Shown here: piece after piece, positions 18,972 through 28,548 of the stretch
How the letters are laid out: every line of letters starts with the position of its first letter
Position numbering within the stretch: position 1 is the stretch's first letter
Origin: JAPPHA01 sp965221575
GTDB lineage: Bacteria > Pseudomonadota > Alphaproteobacteria > Rhodobacterales > Rhodobacteraceae
NCBI GenBank assembly: GCA_965221575.1
Contig: CBDCSM010000013.1
Span: 62,001 to 126,000, forward strand
Direction: 5' to 3'
Length of the DNA: 64,000 nucleotides
Position numbers and translations under genes: made by a program
Notes under the pieces: generated by a model
Told to the model about the DNA's origin: nothing
Seen by the model: only the letters and a program-made list of their open reading frames with translations
Databases searched by the model: none

Positions 18972-19769
18972 TCAACCGGCGTCTTGCCCGATCGGTCGTC
19001 GATTATTGCGGCCCGATACCGAATCCTTTGCCGGCCTGATCATGCCGTCGAGAACTTCCAAAGGTTTGCGGACCGCTTCACCTATTCCCTGGATCGCGGG
19101 TGAATGCTGGCGTTTCGAAACTTCAACGATCAGGACGCCTGCCGCAATCGGTACCGGCAACTGGTGACTGAGCCTTTCCCAGTATCTTGCCGTTCGAAGC
19201 CAGAACGGCTTGTGACTGGGCAGCATGTACAATGCGGATATGTGCTTTTCCGGGGTGAACTGGTGGTCCTGCAGGAGCGATTCGAGTTGCATCAGGCTGT
19301 ACGGCCGGCCAAATCCGAACGGGGTGGCGTCGCGCCGCGCCCAGAGCCCGGACCTGTTCGGGACGACAAATACCGCCCGACCTCCCGGACCCAGTGTTCT
19401 CCAGATCTCTTCGATCAGGGCGGTCGGATTGTCGCTCGTCTCCAGCCCGTGCAAGACGACCAGCCTGTCGATGAAACCCGTCGCGACCGGCCAGCGCGCT
19501 TCATCGACGAGAACCGAACGATTGCCCTCGTCCCGATGAGACCTTGGCCAGGAAACGACACCTTGCTGCGCCGGCATCAGGCTGAGCACACGGCGAGATG
19601 ACGAAAGAAATGGGCGAAGGACAGGAGGCGTAAACCCGAAGCCTGCGATGGTCTGGCCCCTTGTATCCGGCCACAGCTTCATTATTTGATCTCTCAGCGC
19701 CCGCCTCGCGATGCTGCCGAGCCCTGTCGCGCTGTAGAAATTTCGGACCTGCTCGACGTCCAGATGCAT
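18972..19769 (-). CDS. Methyltransferase-fold protein divergent from gloB
   Basis: A 265-residue protein of the class I SAM methyltransferase superfamily that in many alphaproteobacteria is encoded next to gloB. The N-terminus MHLDVEQVRNFYSATGLGSI and the core LIEEIWRTLGPGGRAVFVVPNRSGLWARRDATPFG (read as post-motif II/III) fit that group. The motif I glycine loop is weakened to IAGFGFTPPVLRPF, so catalytic ability is uncertain. I chose ATG 19769, which puts 71 bases between it and the gloB start on the other strand. Role unknown. Confidence 0.75.
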   Translation of the reverse strand: MHLDVEQVRNFYSATGLGSIARRALRDQIMKLWPDTRGQTIAGFGFTPPVLRPFLSSSRRVLSLMPAQQGVVSWPRSHRDEGNRSVLVDEARWPVATGFIDRLVVLHGLETSDNPTALIEEIWRTLGPGGRAVFVVPNRSGLWARRDATPFGFGRPYSLMQLESLLQDHQFTPEKHISALYMLPSHKPFWLRTARYWERLSHQLPVPIAAGVLIVEVSKRQHSPAIQGIGEAVRKPLEVLDGMIRPAKDSVSGRNNRRPIGQDAG

Positions 19770-19840
19770 TGCCTTGACTCGTGGTATCGACAGGATGTTT
19801 GTTGAATTCCAGACCATAACGACAGGAGGATCGAAACTCC

Positions 19841-20608
19841 ATGACCCTTGAAGTCAGCGTTGTCCCGTGCCGTTCCGACAATTACGCCTACCTGATCCGG
19901 GAGACGACGACCGGCCAGACCGCGGTGGTCGACGTTCCGGACGCGGCACCGGTCCTTTCCGCCCTCGATGAAAAAGGCCTGGGGCTTGATCGGATTTTTC
20001 TCACCCACCACCATCTGGATCACGTCGAAGGGGTCGAAGCCGTGCGATCCAGGACCGGTGCGAAGGTCGTCGGAGCTTCGAGCGACGCGCATCGGCTGCC
20101 GGCACTCGATGTTGAGGTGTCCGAAGGTGATTCGGTACGACTCGGCGAAGCCGTCGCGGAGGTGATCGATGTGTCGGGGCACACGGTCGGGCACATAGCC
20201 TATGTATTCGGAACGGAGAACTGGGCGTTCACCGGGGACAGCCTGATGATGATGGGATGCGGCCGGGTATTCGAAGGCACATTCGAAATGATGTACCAAA
20301 GCCTTGCCCGGTTCCGGAACATGTCCGAGGACATGCTCATCTGTTCGGGTCATGAATACGCGGAATCGAACGCGCGTTTTGCACTGAGCATCGAACCGGA
20401 CAATCCGGATCTCCTGGAACGTGTTGCGTGGATTCGCCGTTCTCGCGCCGCCGGTTCGCCTACCGTTCCGTCACCTCTGGGAATCGAGCGCCTGACGAAT
20501 CCGTTTCTCCGGTGCGAAGTGCCGTCGGTCAGGTCGGCCCTTGGCATGGAGACGGCTACAGGCGCTGAGGTCTTCGCGGAACTCCGAAAACGCAAGGACA
20601 GCTTCTGA
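19841..20608 (+). CDS. gloB: Hydroxyacylglutathione hydrolase (glyoxalase II)
   Basis: Hydrolyses S-lactoylglutathione to lactate and glutathione, the second step of methylglyoxal detoxification. The 255-residue metallo-beta-lactamase-fold enzyme has the dinuclear metal motif LTHHHLDHVEGV, the further ligands in VSGHTVGHIAYVF and FTGDSLMMMGCGRVFEG, and the C-terminal glutathione-binding helix region ending LRKRKDSF. ACAGGAGG lies upstream of the ATG. Its divergence from the methyltransferase gene is a common alphaproteobacterial arrangement. Confidence 0.95.
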   Translation: MTLEVSVVPCRSDNYAYLIRETTTGQTAVVDVPDAAPVLSALDEKGLGLDRIFLTHHHLDHVEGVEAVRSRTGAKVVGASSDAHRLPALDVEVSEGDSVRLGEAVAEVIDVSGHTVGHIAYVFGTENWAFTGDSLMMMGCGRVFEGTFEMMYQSLARFRNMSEDMLICSGHEYAESNARFALSIEPDNPDLLERVAWIRRSRAAGSPTVPSPLGIERLTNPFLRCEVPSVRSALGMETATGAEVFAELRKRKDSF

Positions 20609-20643
20609 TCCCACGCCTGCGATCGATCTCAAGCGCCTGCCGC

Positions 20644-21393
20644 ATGCATGCGGTTGTCCTTCTGAAGAGGACACTGCTGCTGTTTTACGGCCCGCCCGCC
20701 TTTTTGTTCGTTGCCCTGGCACCCGTATTCTGTTCCCGCAAGAAAGGGTTTCGCGGCTGGTACTGGCGCGTCGCACGCCGGTTGATCAAGGTGCTTCTGG
20801 CCGCGTTGAGCATCAGGGTGGAGATCGACGATGAAAGCCGGGCACGACTTGCCGACACAAGCGCCCCACTGATCGTTGCGAACCACAAAAGCCACCTTGA
20901 CGGACTCGCCCTGGTTTCAGTGACGCCAAACAGCCGGCACATTACCTTTGGCGCCAAGATCGAGTTGACAAAAATTCCCTTTTTCCGCCGTGGCTTCGCC
21001 GGAGCGGGCATTCTGATCGTCGACCGGATGGCCGGGAAATCCGCATTGCAGAGCCTGATCAGGGAATACCGGGATGCCGATCCAAGGGTTTCGCTGGTCC
21101 TGTTTCCGGAAGGAACACGGATAAACGAGAAGGGCTTGGGAAAATTCAAGGCCGGGTCCGTCGTGATCGCACAGACGCTGGGAAAGAACATTCAGCCAGT
21201 GTGCATATTCGGAACCATGGATCTCATGCCTCGTCACAGGATGATTCCGAAGGCAGGCACGATACGGATACGCGTGCTGGACGATTTTGCGATTTCCCGG
21301 GAAATCCCTGTTGGCGAACAGCTCCCCAAACTTCAATCCTACATGTCTGATCGATATTCCGAACTTGAAATGCGCCTGAACGCCGAACCGTGA
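20644..21393 (+). CDS. plsC: 1-acyl-sn-glycerol-3-phosphate acyltransferase
   Basis: A 249-residue inner-membrane acyltransferase that turns lysophosphatidate into phosphatidate. The N-terminal hydrophobic segment (about residues 10-30) anchors it. The catalytic NHKSHLD (NHxxxxD) lies near residue 80, and VLFPEGTRINEKG and the downstream PVCIFGTMDLMP follow. It starts 35 bases after gloB on the same strand. No strong ribosome binding site precedes the ATG, so the exact start is less certain than the function. Confidence 0.9.
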   Translation: MHAVVLLKRTLLLFYGPPAFLFVALAPVFCSRKKGFRGWYWRVARRLIKVLLAALSIRVEIDDESRARLADTSAPLIVANHKSHLDGLALVSVTPNSRHITFGAKIELTKIPFFRRGFAGAGILIVDRMAGKSALQSLIREYRDADPRVSLVLFPEGTRINEKGLGKFKAGSVVIAQTLGKNIQPVCIFGTMDLMPRHRMIPKAGTIRIRVLDDFAISREIPVGEQLPKLQSYMSDRYSELEMRLNAEP

Positions 21394-21820
21394 CGGCCAT
21401 GAGGGGATTATGGAATCCTCAATCCGGAGATGCCGCCGTCATACCTGCCTATCCCCGAACGAACCAAGTACAAATCCGACCGCAACGTGACGCAGTCATT
21501 CGGCTCAGGGCACATCTGTGTATCATCCAAGCCGCCGCCAGGAACTCCTGCCAACACGGGTCTGGCCGAATCGCCGTTCGCAGGGTCCTCCTGCCGGGTC
21601 GTGCTCCGTGTCATCGAAGGCCCTCTCTCGCGTGTTGACCCGGCAGCTGACGACCGGTTGCAGGTAGTCCCGGGATCGGGACATCACGGAATTTTTCCGT
21701 GATTTGCGAAATCGCCTTCAAGGCCGTATCCTGTTCGTTGACGTTCAGAAACAGCAAACGCGTGGATGAACAGGACTTGTTCAACGGTTGACGGTGGACG
21801 ACGAGAAAAGGGTTCATGAC
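21394..21820. other. Intergenic region upstream of clpA; no clpS found
   Basis: About 430 bases. clpS normally lies directly upstream of clpA in alphaproteobacteria, but no frame here has ClpS character. Short frames on both strands are proline/serine-rich and unlikely to be genes. No tRNA or clear hairpin seen. Confidence 0.45.
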
Positions 21821-24151
21821 ATGCCGACGTTTTCATCGAGTGTTGAGGCCGCGATACACACGGCATTCGCCTACGCCAACGCACGTCGTCACGAATTCGC
21901 GACGCTCGAGCACATGTTGCTGGCGCTCGTCGACGATCGAGATGCCGCGCGGGTCATGAAGGCCTGCGATGTCAGCCTGGCAAGGTTGCGACAGACCCTG
22001 ATTCACTACCTCGATGGAGAACTTTCGGACCTCGTTTCCGGAGCGGAGGGAACCGAGGCATCACCGACCCGCGCCTTTACCCGCGTCATCGAACGGGCGA
22101 TGACCCATGTCGACAATTCGAACCGGGACGAGGTGACGGGCGCGGACCTGCTCATCGCCATATTTTCCGAGCGCGAGTGCCACGCGACCTATTTCCTGCA
22201 GCAACAGGACATGACGCGTTACGACGCGGTCAACTTCGTTTCGCATGGTATCGCCAAGAAGCCCGGATTTCGCGATGTCAGACCCGTAGCCGGAGCCGGA
22301 GAAGTCGAGGAAATTCCGGCGTCGACCGAGGACGCCGGACAAGCCGAACCGGGAACCAGCGAAATCGAGAAATTCTGTGTCAATCTGAATCAGCGGGCCC
22401 GGGACGGAAGTCTCGACCCCCTGATCGGGCGAAACCACGAAATCGAACGCTGCGTCCAGGTTCTCTGCCGCAGACGAAAGAACAACCCGATCCTGGTCGG
22501 GGATTCGGGTGTCGGGAAAACCGCGATTGCCGAGGGCCTGGCATACAGGATCGTCTCGGGAGAAATACCCGACGTACTGTCCGACACGACCGTGTTTTCG
22601 CTTGACATGGGTGCTGTCCTGGCCGGCACTCGGTACCGGGGAGACTTCGAACAGCGCATGAAATCCGTCATTTCGGAGCTTGAAAACCACCCGGATGCGA
22701 TCCTTTTCATCGACGAAATTCATACCGTCATCGGTGCCGGCGCCACATCCGGCGGGTCCATGGATGCTTCGAACCTGCTGAAGCCGCCGTTGCAGAATGG
22801 CCGACTCCGGTGCATCGGATCGACGACCTACAAGGAATACCGTCAGTACTTCGAAAAAGACCGTGCGCTGTCACGCAGATTTCAAAAGATCGACGTGAAC
22901 GAGCCTAGTTCGGAAGACACCATCAAGATCCTGATGGGACTTCGTCCCAGCTTCGAAAGTCACCACGGAATTCGATATACGACCGAGGCGATCAAGCTGG
23001 CCGTCGACCTGTCTGCCCGGCATATCCACGACAGGAAACTTCCCGACAAGGCCATCGACGTGATCGACGAGGCGGGAGCCCGCCAGCACGTCGTGCCGCG
23101 AAGGCGAAAACGCAAGACCGTGGGCGCCAGGGAGATCGAGGAAGCGGTCGCCAAGCTTGCGCGCATCCCGCCAAAACGCGTGTCAAAGAGTGACAGCGAG
23201 TTGCTCGTAGACCTCGAGGGGACGCTCAAGCGGACCGTATTCGGTCAGGACGTGGCCATCGAGGCGCTGGCGTCGGCCATCAAGCTTGCGCGTTCCGGAC
23301 TTCGGGAGCCGGAGAAACCCGTCGGCAACTACCTGTTCACCGGTCCTACCGGGGTCGGCAAGACGGAAGTCGCTCGCCAGTTGGCGGAGGCCCTGTCGGT
23401 CAAGTTGCACCGCTTCGACATGTCCGAGTACATGGAACGGCACGCTGTTTCGCGGCTGATCGGAGCCCCTCCGGGATACGTCGGGTTCGACCAGGGGGGA
23501 TTGCTGACGGACAGCGTGGACCAGCACCCGCATTGTGTCCTTTTGCTTGACGAGTTTGAAAAGGCTCATCCCGACGTCTACAATATCCTGCTCCAGGTCA
23601 TGGATTATGGCAAGCTGACCGACCACAACGGCCGGACGGTCAATTTTGGGAATGCCATCATCATCATGACCTCGAACGCCGGAGCCGCGGAACTCGAAAA
23701 GACCGCCATAGGCTTCGGCCGGGACAGCAGGGAAGGCGAGGATACCGCCGCCGTCGAGAGGATCTTTTCGCCCGAGTTCCGCAACCGCCTCGATGCGATC
23801 ATCAGTTTCAACTCCCTGTCGCGCCCGGTCATCCTGAAAGTCGTCGAAAAGTTCATCCACCAACTCGAGGCGCAACTCATGGACCGGAACGTGGAGGTCG
23901 TTCTGTCTGCGCAGGCCGCCGACTGGCTTGCGGAACACGGTTACGACACGAAAATGGGTGCGCGTCCCCTCGCCCGCCTCATCCAGGATCGGATCAAGAA
24001 ACCGCTGGCCGACGAACTCCTGTTCGGCAAACTTGTCAAGGGCGGAACCGTCAAGGTCGGGGTGAAAGACGGCGAACTGGTATTTACGTGCGAGCCTCCC
24101 CGAAACCGGCAGTTGTCGAAAGACGAGTCGCCTCTGCTAATCACGGAATGA
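21821..24151 (+). CDS. clpA: ATP-dependent Clp protease ATPase subunit ClpA
   Basis: A 776-residue AAA+ unfoldase that feeds substrates to ClpP. The N domain begins PTFSSSVEAAIHTAFAYANA. The first AAA module has Walker A GDSGVGKTA and Walker B LFIDEIHTV; the second has Walker A GPTGVGKTEV, the pore loop PPGYVGFDQGG and Walker B LLLDEFEKAHPDV. The segment KTAIGFGRD resembles the ClpP-docking IGF/IGL loop. The start at 21821 is supported by GAGAAAAGG about 10 bases upstream; an extension of 11 codons is possible. The usual partner clpS is missing from the upstream gap and clpP is not in the window. Confidence 0.95.
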   Translation: MPTFSSSVEAAIHTAFAYANARRHEFATLEHMLLALVDDRDAARVMKACDVSLARLRQTLIHYLDGELSDLVSGAEGTEASPTRAFTRVIERAMTHVDNSNRDEVTGADLLIAIFSERECHATYFLQQQDMTRYDAVNFVSHGIAKKPGFRDVRPVAGAGEVEEIPASTEDAGQAEPGTSEIEKFCVNLNQRARDGSLDPLIGRNHEIERCVQVLCRRRKNNPILVGDSGVGKTAIAEGLAYRIVSGEIPDVLSDTTVFSLDMGAVLAGTRYRGDFEQRMKSVISELENHPDAILFIDEIHTVIGAGATSGGSMDASNLLKPPLQNGRLRCIGSTTYKEYRQYFEKDRALSRRFQKIDVNEPSSEDTIKILMGLRPSFESHHGIRYTTEAIKLAVDLSARHIHDRKLPDKAIDVIDEAGARQHVVPRRRKRKTVGAREIEEAVAKLARIPPKRVSKSDSELLVDLEGTLKRTVFGQDVAIEALASAIKLARSGLREPEKPVGNYLFTGPTGVGKTEVARQLAEALSVKLHRFDMSEYMERHAVSRLIGAPPGYVGFDQGGLLTDSVDQHPHCVLLLDEFEKAHPDVYNILLQVMDYGKLTDHNGRTVNFGNAIIIMTSNAGAAELEKTAIGFGRDSREGEDTAAVERIFSPEFRNRLDAIISFNSLSRPVILKVVEKFIHQLEAQLMDRNVEVVLSAQAADWLAEHGYDTKMGARPLARLIQDRIKKPLADELLFGKLVKGGTVKVGVKDGELVFTCEPPRNRQLSKDESPLLITE

Positions 24152-24213
24152 TCCGCCTGCGCGCGGAGGCGCCACTGCACCGACGTTGCGCGGGGTCGCC
24201 GCGTCCGTGACGC

Positions 24214-27200
24214 TTACCTTTCGGTGAATTTCAATTCGATCCTCCGGTTCCGGGCAAGGGATTGAGGGTCTTCGCCCTCCGAGATCGGCCGGTGTTCGCC
24301 GAACCCGGTGGCGGCCAGGCGATCGGCAGGAATCCCCAACTCGTCAATCATGTAGCGAACCACCGAAAGCGCCCGCGCCTGGCTCAAGTCCCAGTTGTCA
24401 TCGAAAAACTCGTTCTCCCGAACCGGCGTCTTGTCCGTGTGGCCGTCAACCCGGAGAACCCAGTCAACATCCGGCGGGATCTTCCCCGCGACATCCCTGA
24501 TGATCTCCCCAACACGGCGGATCTCCTCCTTCCCCGTATCCCCGAGATCATCCGAGCCAACCTCGAACAGGATCTCCGATGAAAACGCGAAACGGTCCCC
24601 GACAATTTGCACACCCTCGCGGTCGCCGAGCACATCCTGCACCTGGGCCAGGAACTCGGAGCGAAAACGCCTGAGGTCCTTTGCCTCGGCTTCCAGGCGC
24701 CTGCGTTCCCGCTCCTCCAGGTCCGCGCGCTTCTTCTGCTCCGCCGCCGCACGGGCGAGCGCCTGGTTGAGGTCCTGGCCCAGGCTGGCAATCTCGACCC
24801 GTGCCTCCGCGTCCTTCGCACTCGCGGCATCAAGCAACCCCTGAAGCTCGTTCAGCTGTTCCCGGAGTTCCAGGATCTGACGGTTCAACAGCGCCACCGA
24901 CCGCGTACGCTCACGGGAAACAGACTGCTCTTCCCTGCGCAGGTCACTGGCAATGCCGAACTGTTCCTCGAGACGGGCCAACTCCGTGCGGGTTTCCGAC
25001 GCGTCGGAGCGGGCATCCTCGGCAGCGGTCTCCGCCGCCACCAGCTTCGCCAGCACCTCCTCAGCCTTCTTCCGCTCCTCCTCGAGCGCCAGCGACATGG
25101 CAGTGAGCTCGTCCTCGGAATTCCTGAGCCGGCGGCGAAGAGCCTCCGCGGCCGCAGCCTCCGCCAGCCTCGCCTTCTCGGCCTCGCTCAGGCCTTCCAG
25201 TGCCCGGCGCAGCTCCTCGCGCGTCAACCCGGTCGTCCGCCGTGCCTGGTCCCGCTCGGCCTCGGCCGCCCGCACCGCTTCCCGCGATACCGCCAGCGCC
25301 GTTTGGCTGTCGGAAAGGTTGGATTTCAGCGACCTGACTTCCCGGCTGAGCGCGACAAGCTCCTCCTCGAACGCGGTCAGTCTCCGCTTGAGTTCGGCGA
25401 GTTCGTCATCCCGGGCCGCGATGGTCGATCGCGCCGTGTCCAGTTCGCCGTCACGCTCGGACAGAACCGACAGCAGTCTATCGATATGGTCCTGGCTGGA
25501 ACGGGCATCGGCACGGACTTCCGAGAGTTCCTCGCGGGCACTCGTCAGGTCCGCCCGCATGTCGGCAAGGAGTCCAAGCGTCCGCGTCAGCTCCTCCCGG
25601 ACTTTCGCTATTTCATCCAGGGTGTTCTCCAGGTCCGCCTGCGAAACCGAATACTGCGTGCGAACCGTCGCGAGATTGCCCAGTGCGTCCTCGAGTTCGC
25701 CCTGTGACTGGCCGAGATCACCCTGGGCGGCCGCCAACCGGGCTTGCACGTCCGATGTTTCCGCACGTGCCGCCGCCAGGTCCTCCCGAGTCGCTTCAAG
25801 GTCCGCCTGTGAAACCGAGTATTGCGTGCGAATTTGCGAGAGTTCCTCCAGGGTTTCCAGCAGTTCGTCCCGTGACAGGCGGAGATCACCCTGGGCGGCC
25901 GCCAGCCGGGTCTCCACGTCCACTGTTTCCGCGAGCGCTGCCTCAAGCTCTTCCGTGGTCTTTTCAAGATCTGCCCGTGAAACCGAGTATTGCGTGCGAA
26001 TTCGCGAGAGTTCATCCAGGGTTTCCAGCAGTTCGTCCCGTGACAGGCGAAGGTCGCCCTGGGCGGCCGTCAGCCGGGATTCCACGTCCGATGTTTCCGC
26101 AAGGGCTGCCTCCAGCTCTTCCCGGGTCTTTTCAAGGGCTGCCTGCGATACCGAGTAACGCGCGCGAATCTGTGAAAGTTCCTCCAGGGATTTCTGAAGT
26201 TCGTCCTGCGACAGGCCGAGATCACCCTGGGCGGCTGCCAACCGGGTTTCCACGTCCGTCGTTTCCGCACGTGCCGCCGCCAGTTCCTCCCGGGTTCTTT
26301 CCAGGTCCGACCGTGAAACAGAGTACTGCGTGCGAATCTGCGCAAGCTCTTTGAGGGTTTCCTGAAGTTCGCCCTGCGACTGCCCGAGGTCACCCTGGGC
26401 GGCATCCAACTGGGTTTGCACGTCCGTCGCTGCCGCGCGGGCCGCTGCCAAGTCTTCTCGGGCTCGTCCCAGGTCAGCCTGTGAAACCGAATACCGTGCG
26501 CGAATCTGCGCAAGTTCCTCAAGGACTCCCCGGAGTTCGCCCTGTGATTGGCCGAGTTCGTCCTGGGCGGCCGTCAACCGGGTTTCCGCGTCCGTCGTTT
26601 CGGCGCGGGCAGCCGCCAGATCTTCCCGTGCTCTTTCCAAGTCCGCCCGTGAAACCGAGAATTGCGCGCGAATCTGCGAGAGTTCCTCCAGAGTTTTCTG
26701 CAGCTCGTCCCTCGAGCGGTCGAGTGCATTCCGTGCAGCCGCCAACAGGGTTTGCACGTCCGCGGTTTCCTCAAGGGCTGCCGCCAGTTCCTCCCGGGTG
26801 TTTTCAAGGGCTGCTTGCGACCCAGAGTACTGAGCACGGATTTGCGCAAGATCTTCCCGGGTTTCCGCCAACTCGCCCTGCGACTGGCCGAGTTCGTCCT
26901 GGGCGGCCGTCAACCGGGTTTCCGCGTCCGTCGTTTCGGCGCGGGCAGCCGCCAGATCTTCCCGTGCTCTTTCCAAGTCCGCCCGTGAAACCGAGAATTG
27001 CGCGCGAATCTGCGAGAGTTCCTCCAGAGTTTTCTGCAGCTCGTCCCTCGAGCGGTCGAGTGCATTCCGTGCAGCCGCCAACAGGGTTTGCACGTCCGCG
27101 GTTTCCTCAAGGGCTGCCGCCAGTTCCTCCCGGGTGTTTTCAAGGGCTGCTTGCGACCCAGAGTACTGAGCACGGATTTGCGCAAGATCTTCCCGGGTTT

Positions 27201-28545
27201 CCGCCAACTCGCCCTGCGACTGGCCGAGTTCGCCTTGAGCGGCCGTCAACTGGGTTTGCGCTCGTGTAGCTTCCGTACGGGCCGCCGTCAGTTCATCCCG
27301 AGTTCCTGTCAGTTGTTGACGAATCCTCTGGAGGTCGGCCCGAATCGCAGACAGTTCCTGGCGCGTGGCATCGAGCCTTGCCCCAAGTTCAGATGCCGAC
27401 GATCGGCTGGCATCGAGTTCATCGCGTGTCTGGTTCAGAGCCAACTCGAGATCGGTCTCCGACTGCCGACTCTGTGCAAGTTCCCTCCGGACGGCTTCAA
27501 GCAGGGTCTCGAGCGCGGCCATCCTGCTACGGACTTCCGTTATCTCCAGCCGCGCTTCCTTGAGCCCGGCTTCCAGGCTGGTCGCTTCAGCATGGCTCTG
27601 TTCCAGTTCGGAACGGGCCTCGCTCAGGCTCGCCTCGAGTTCGGCAACAGTAAATTTTCTACCTTCCAGTTCGCTTCGGGTAACGGAAAGCAGGGTCTCG
27701 AGTTCGGCAACGTTTTTCCTGTTACCTTCGAGTTCACTACGCGTATCCGACAAAAGTGCTTCGAGTTCCGAAATCACGTTCAAGCTTGACGCGAGTTCGC
27801 TCCTCGTCTCCGAGAGATCGGACTCGAGCCCGGACACAACCTGTCGCGCTGATTCCAGTTCGGAATTCGAGCCGGCTAGCAATCCGAGCGCCTCTTCCAG
27901 CGACAGTTCGTTCTCATGAACTTCGGTTCGCAGTTCGGCAATGAGCGCTTCGAGCGCCTCTCGGCGCGCCGCGGCCAGGCGCGCCTCTTCAGTCTGGACG
28001 TCGATTTCCTCCCGAGCCTTTGCCAGTGCGATCTGGAAGGCTTCATTCTGCGAGATTACGCTCTGCCGCGCACTCTCGAGGACATCCATCTCGGCGAGCA
28101 GCTGGTTGTTGCGACCTTGCAGGTTCTTCCTCTGCGCGATCAGGGACGCGACCTGTTCTTCAAACGATACGATGATCGTGCGTAACTCGAGCAGCTCTTC
28201 CGACTGTTCTGAGTTTGCCGTCAGGAGCGCGTCGATTTCCCGTTCCTGGGTCGCAACCCTCGCGTTGGTTTCGTCGAGTGTCGATTGGAAGAGAACGAGT
28301 TCTTCCTGCAACCGGTTTTCGTTCCCCTGTGCGAGTCCCAGCGCGGTGGACAGTTCGTTGACCTGTCGCGACAGGCTGACGAGTTCCTCGTCCTGACCGG
28401 AAATCGTTTCCTGCAAAACGAATTGCACGATCATGAAAATCGACAGGACGAACATCAACAACAGAAGGAGAGCCGTCATCGCGTCCACGAAGCCGGTCCA
28501 AATGGTGTTGGTCACTCCGTTTCTGGATTTTCGTAACAGAGCCAA
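24214..28545 (-). CDS. Giant membrane-anchored coiled-coil protein with OmpA/MotB-type peptidoglycan-binding domain
   Basis: A 1443-residue protein. Residues 17-42 form one membrane span, FVDAMTALLLLLMFVLSIF, whose Asp followed by MTA matches the proton-carrying Asp of MotB/ZorB-type stator proteins. From about residue 45 to 1320 the sequence is continuous heptad-like coiled coil with no proline or cysteine that I can find; residues 439-998 are ten 56-residue repeats. The C-terminal domain from about 1325 is OmpA-like: ILFEVGSDDLGDTG, LRVDGHTDKTPVRENE, WDLSQARALSVVRYM, ARNRRIELKFTER. It should sit in the inner membrane with the coil and the murein-binding domain in the periplasm. Three bases separate it from the upstream MotA/ExbB-like gene, so they form one unit. 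Homologous pairs are common in Rhodobacterales without a known role; this copy is far longer than the roughly 600-1000 residues I would expect. Confidence 0.88.
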   Translation of the reverse strand: MALLRKSRNGVTNTIWTGFVDAMTALLLLLMFVLSIFMIVQFVLQETISGQDEELVSLSRQVNELSTALGLAQGNENRLQEELVLFQSTLDETNARVATQEREIDALLTANSEQSEELLELRTIIVSFEEQVASLIAQRKNLQGRNNQLLAEMDVLESARQSVISQNEAFQIALAKAREEIDVQTEEARLAAARREALEALIAELRTEVHENELSLEEALGLLAGSNSELESARQVVSGLESDLSETRSELASSLNVISELEALLSDTRSELEGNRKNVAELETLLSVTRSELEGRKFTVAELEASLSEARSELEQSHAEATSLEAGLKEARLEITEVRSRMAALETLLEAVRRELAQSRQSETDLELALNQTRDELDASRSSASELGARLDATRQELSAIRADLQRIRQQLTGTRDELTAARTEATRAQTQLTAAQGELGQSQGELAETREDLAQIRAQYSGSQAALENTREELAAALEETADVQTLLAAARNALDRSRDELQKTLEELSQIRAQFSVSRADLERAREDLAAARAETTDAETRLTAAQDELGQSQGELAETREDLAQIRAQYSGSQAALENTREELAAALEETADVQTLLAAARNALDRSRDELQKTLEELSQIRAQFSVSRADLERAREDLAAARAETTDAETRLTAAQDELGQSQGELRGVLEELAQIRARYSVSQADLGRAREDLAAARAAATDVQTQLDAAQGDLGQSQGELQETLKELAQIRTQYSVSRSDLERTREELAAARAETTDVETRLAAAQGDLGLSQDELQKSLEELSQIRARYSVSQAALEKTREELEAALAETSDVESRLTAAQGDLRLSRDELLETLDELSRIRTQYSVSRADLEKTTEELEAALAETVDVETRLAAAQGDLRLSRDELLETLEELSQIRTQYSVSQADLEATREDLAAARAETSDVQARLAAAQGDLGQSQGELEDALGNLATVRTQYSVSQADLENTLDEIAKVREELTRTLGLLADMRADLTSAREELSEVRADARSSQDHIDRLLSVLSERDGELDTARSTIAARDDELAELKRRLTAFEEELVALSREVRSLKSNLSDSQTALAVSREAVRAAEAERDQARRTTGLTREELRRALEGLSEAEKARLAEAAAAEALRRRLRNSEDELTAMSLALEEERKKAEEVLAKLVAAETAAEDARSDASETRTELARLEEQFGIASDLRREEQSVSRERTRSVALLNRQILELREQLNELQGLLDAASAKDAEARVEIASLGQDLNQALARAAAEQKKRADLEERERRRLEAEAKDLRRFRSEFLAQVQDVLGDREGVQIVGDRFAFSSEILFEVGSDDLGDTGKEEIRRVGEIIRDVAGKIPPDVDWVLRVDGHTDKTPVRENEFFDDNWDLSQARALSVVRYMIDELGIPADRLAATGFGEHRPISEGEDPQSLARNRRIELKFTER
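25552..27231 (-). repeat. Ten tandem 168-bp (56-residue) coding repeats
   Basis: Inside the giant coiled-coil gene, units of exactly 168 bases (56 residues, eight heptads) follow one another ten times. A typical unit begins DLGQSQGELQETLEEL, continues AQIRTQYSVSQADLE and ends RLAAAQG. Units differ by substitutions but not length; the tenth is degenerate and a weaker zeroth unit precedes the first. This is expansion by in-frame duplication, not CRISPR. Confidence 0.9.
26549..27220 (-). repeat. Exact 336-bp tandem duplication (two copies)
   Basis: Bases 26549-26884 and 26885-27220 appear identical when read side by side, and the following 12 bases also match. Each copy covers two 56-residue units, so units 1-2 equal units 3-4 at nucleotide level. 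This marks a recent unequal-crossover or slippage event, or possibly an assembly effect. Confidence 0.9.
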
Positions 28546-28548
28546 GGC

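Noticed and set aside
21430..21702. 90-codon plus-strand frame upstream of clpA tested as a possible clpS
   Set aside because: No ClpS features; Pro/Ser-rich and not protein-like.
25552..27231. Regularly spaced repeats considered as a CRISPR array or satellite
   Set aside because: Unit of 168 bases, no spacers, strict codon periodicity and a coherent coiled-coil product: these are coding repeats.
24607..27789. Several long plus-strand frames (up to 401 codons) opposite the coiled-coil gene
   Set aside because: They are repetitive Pro/Ser/Arg-rich mirrors of the 168-bp coding repeats, and the minus-strand reading has a membrane span and OmpA domain.
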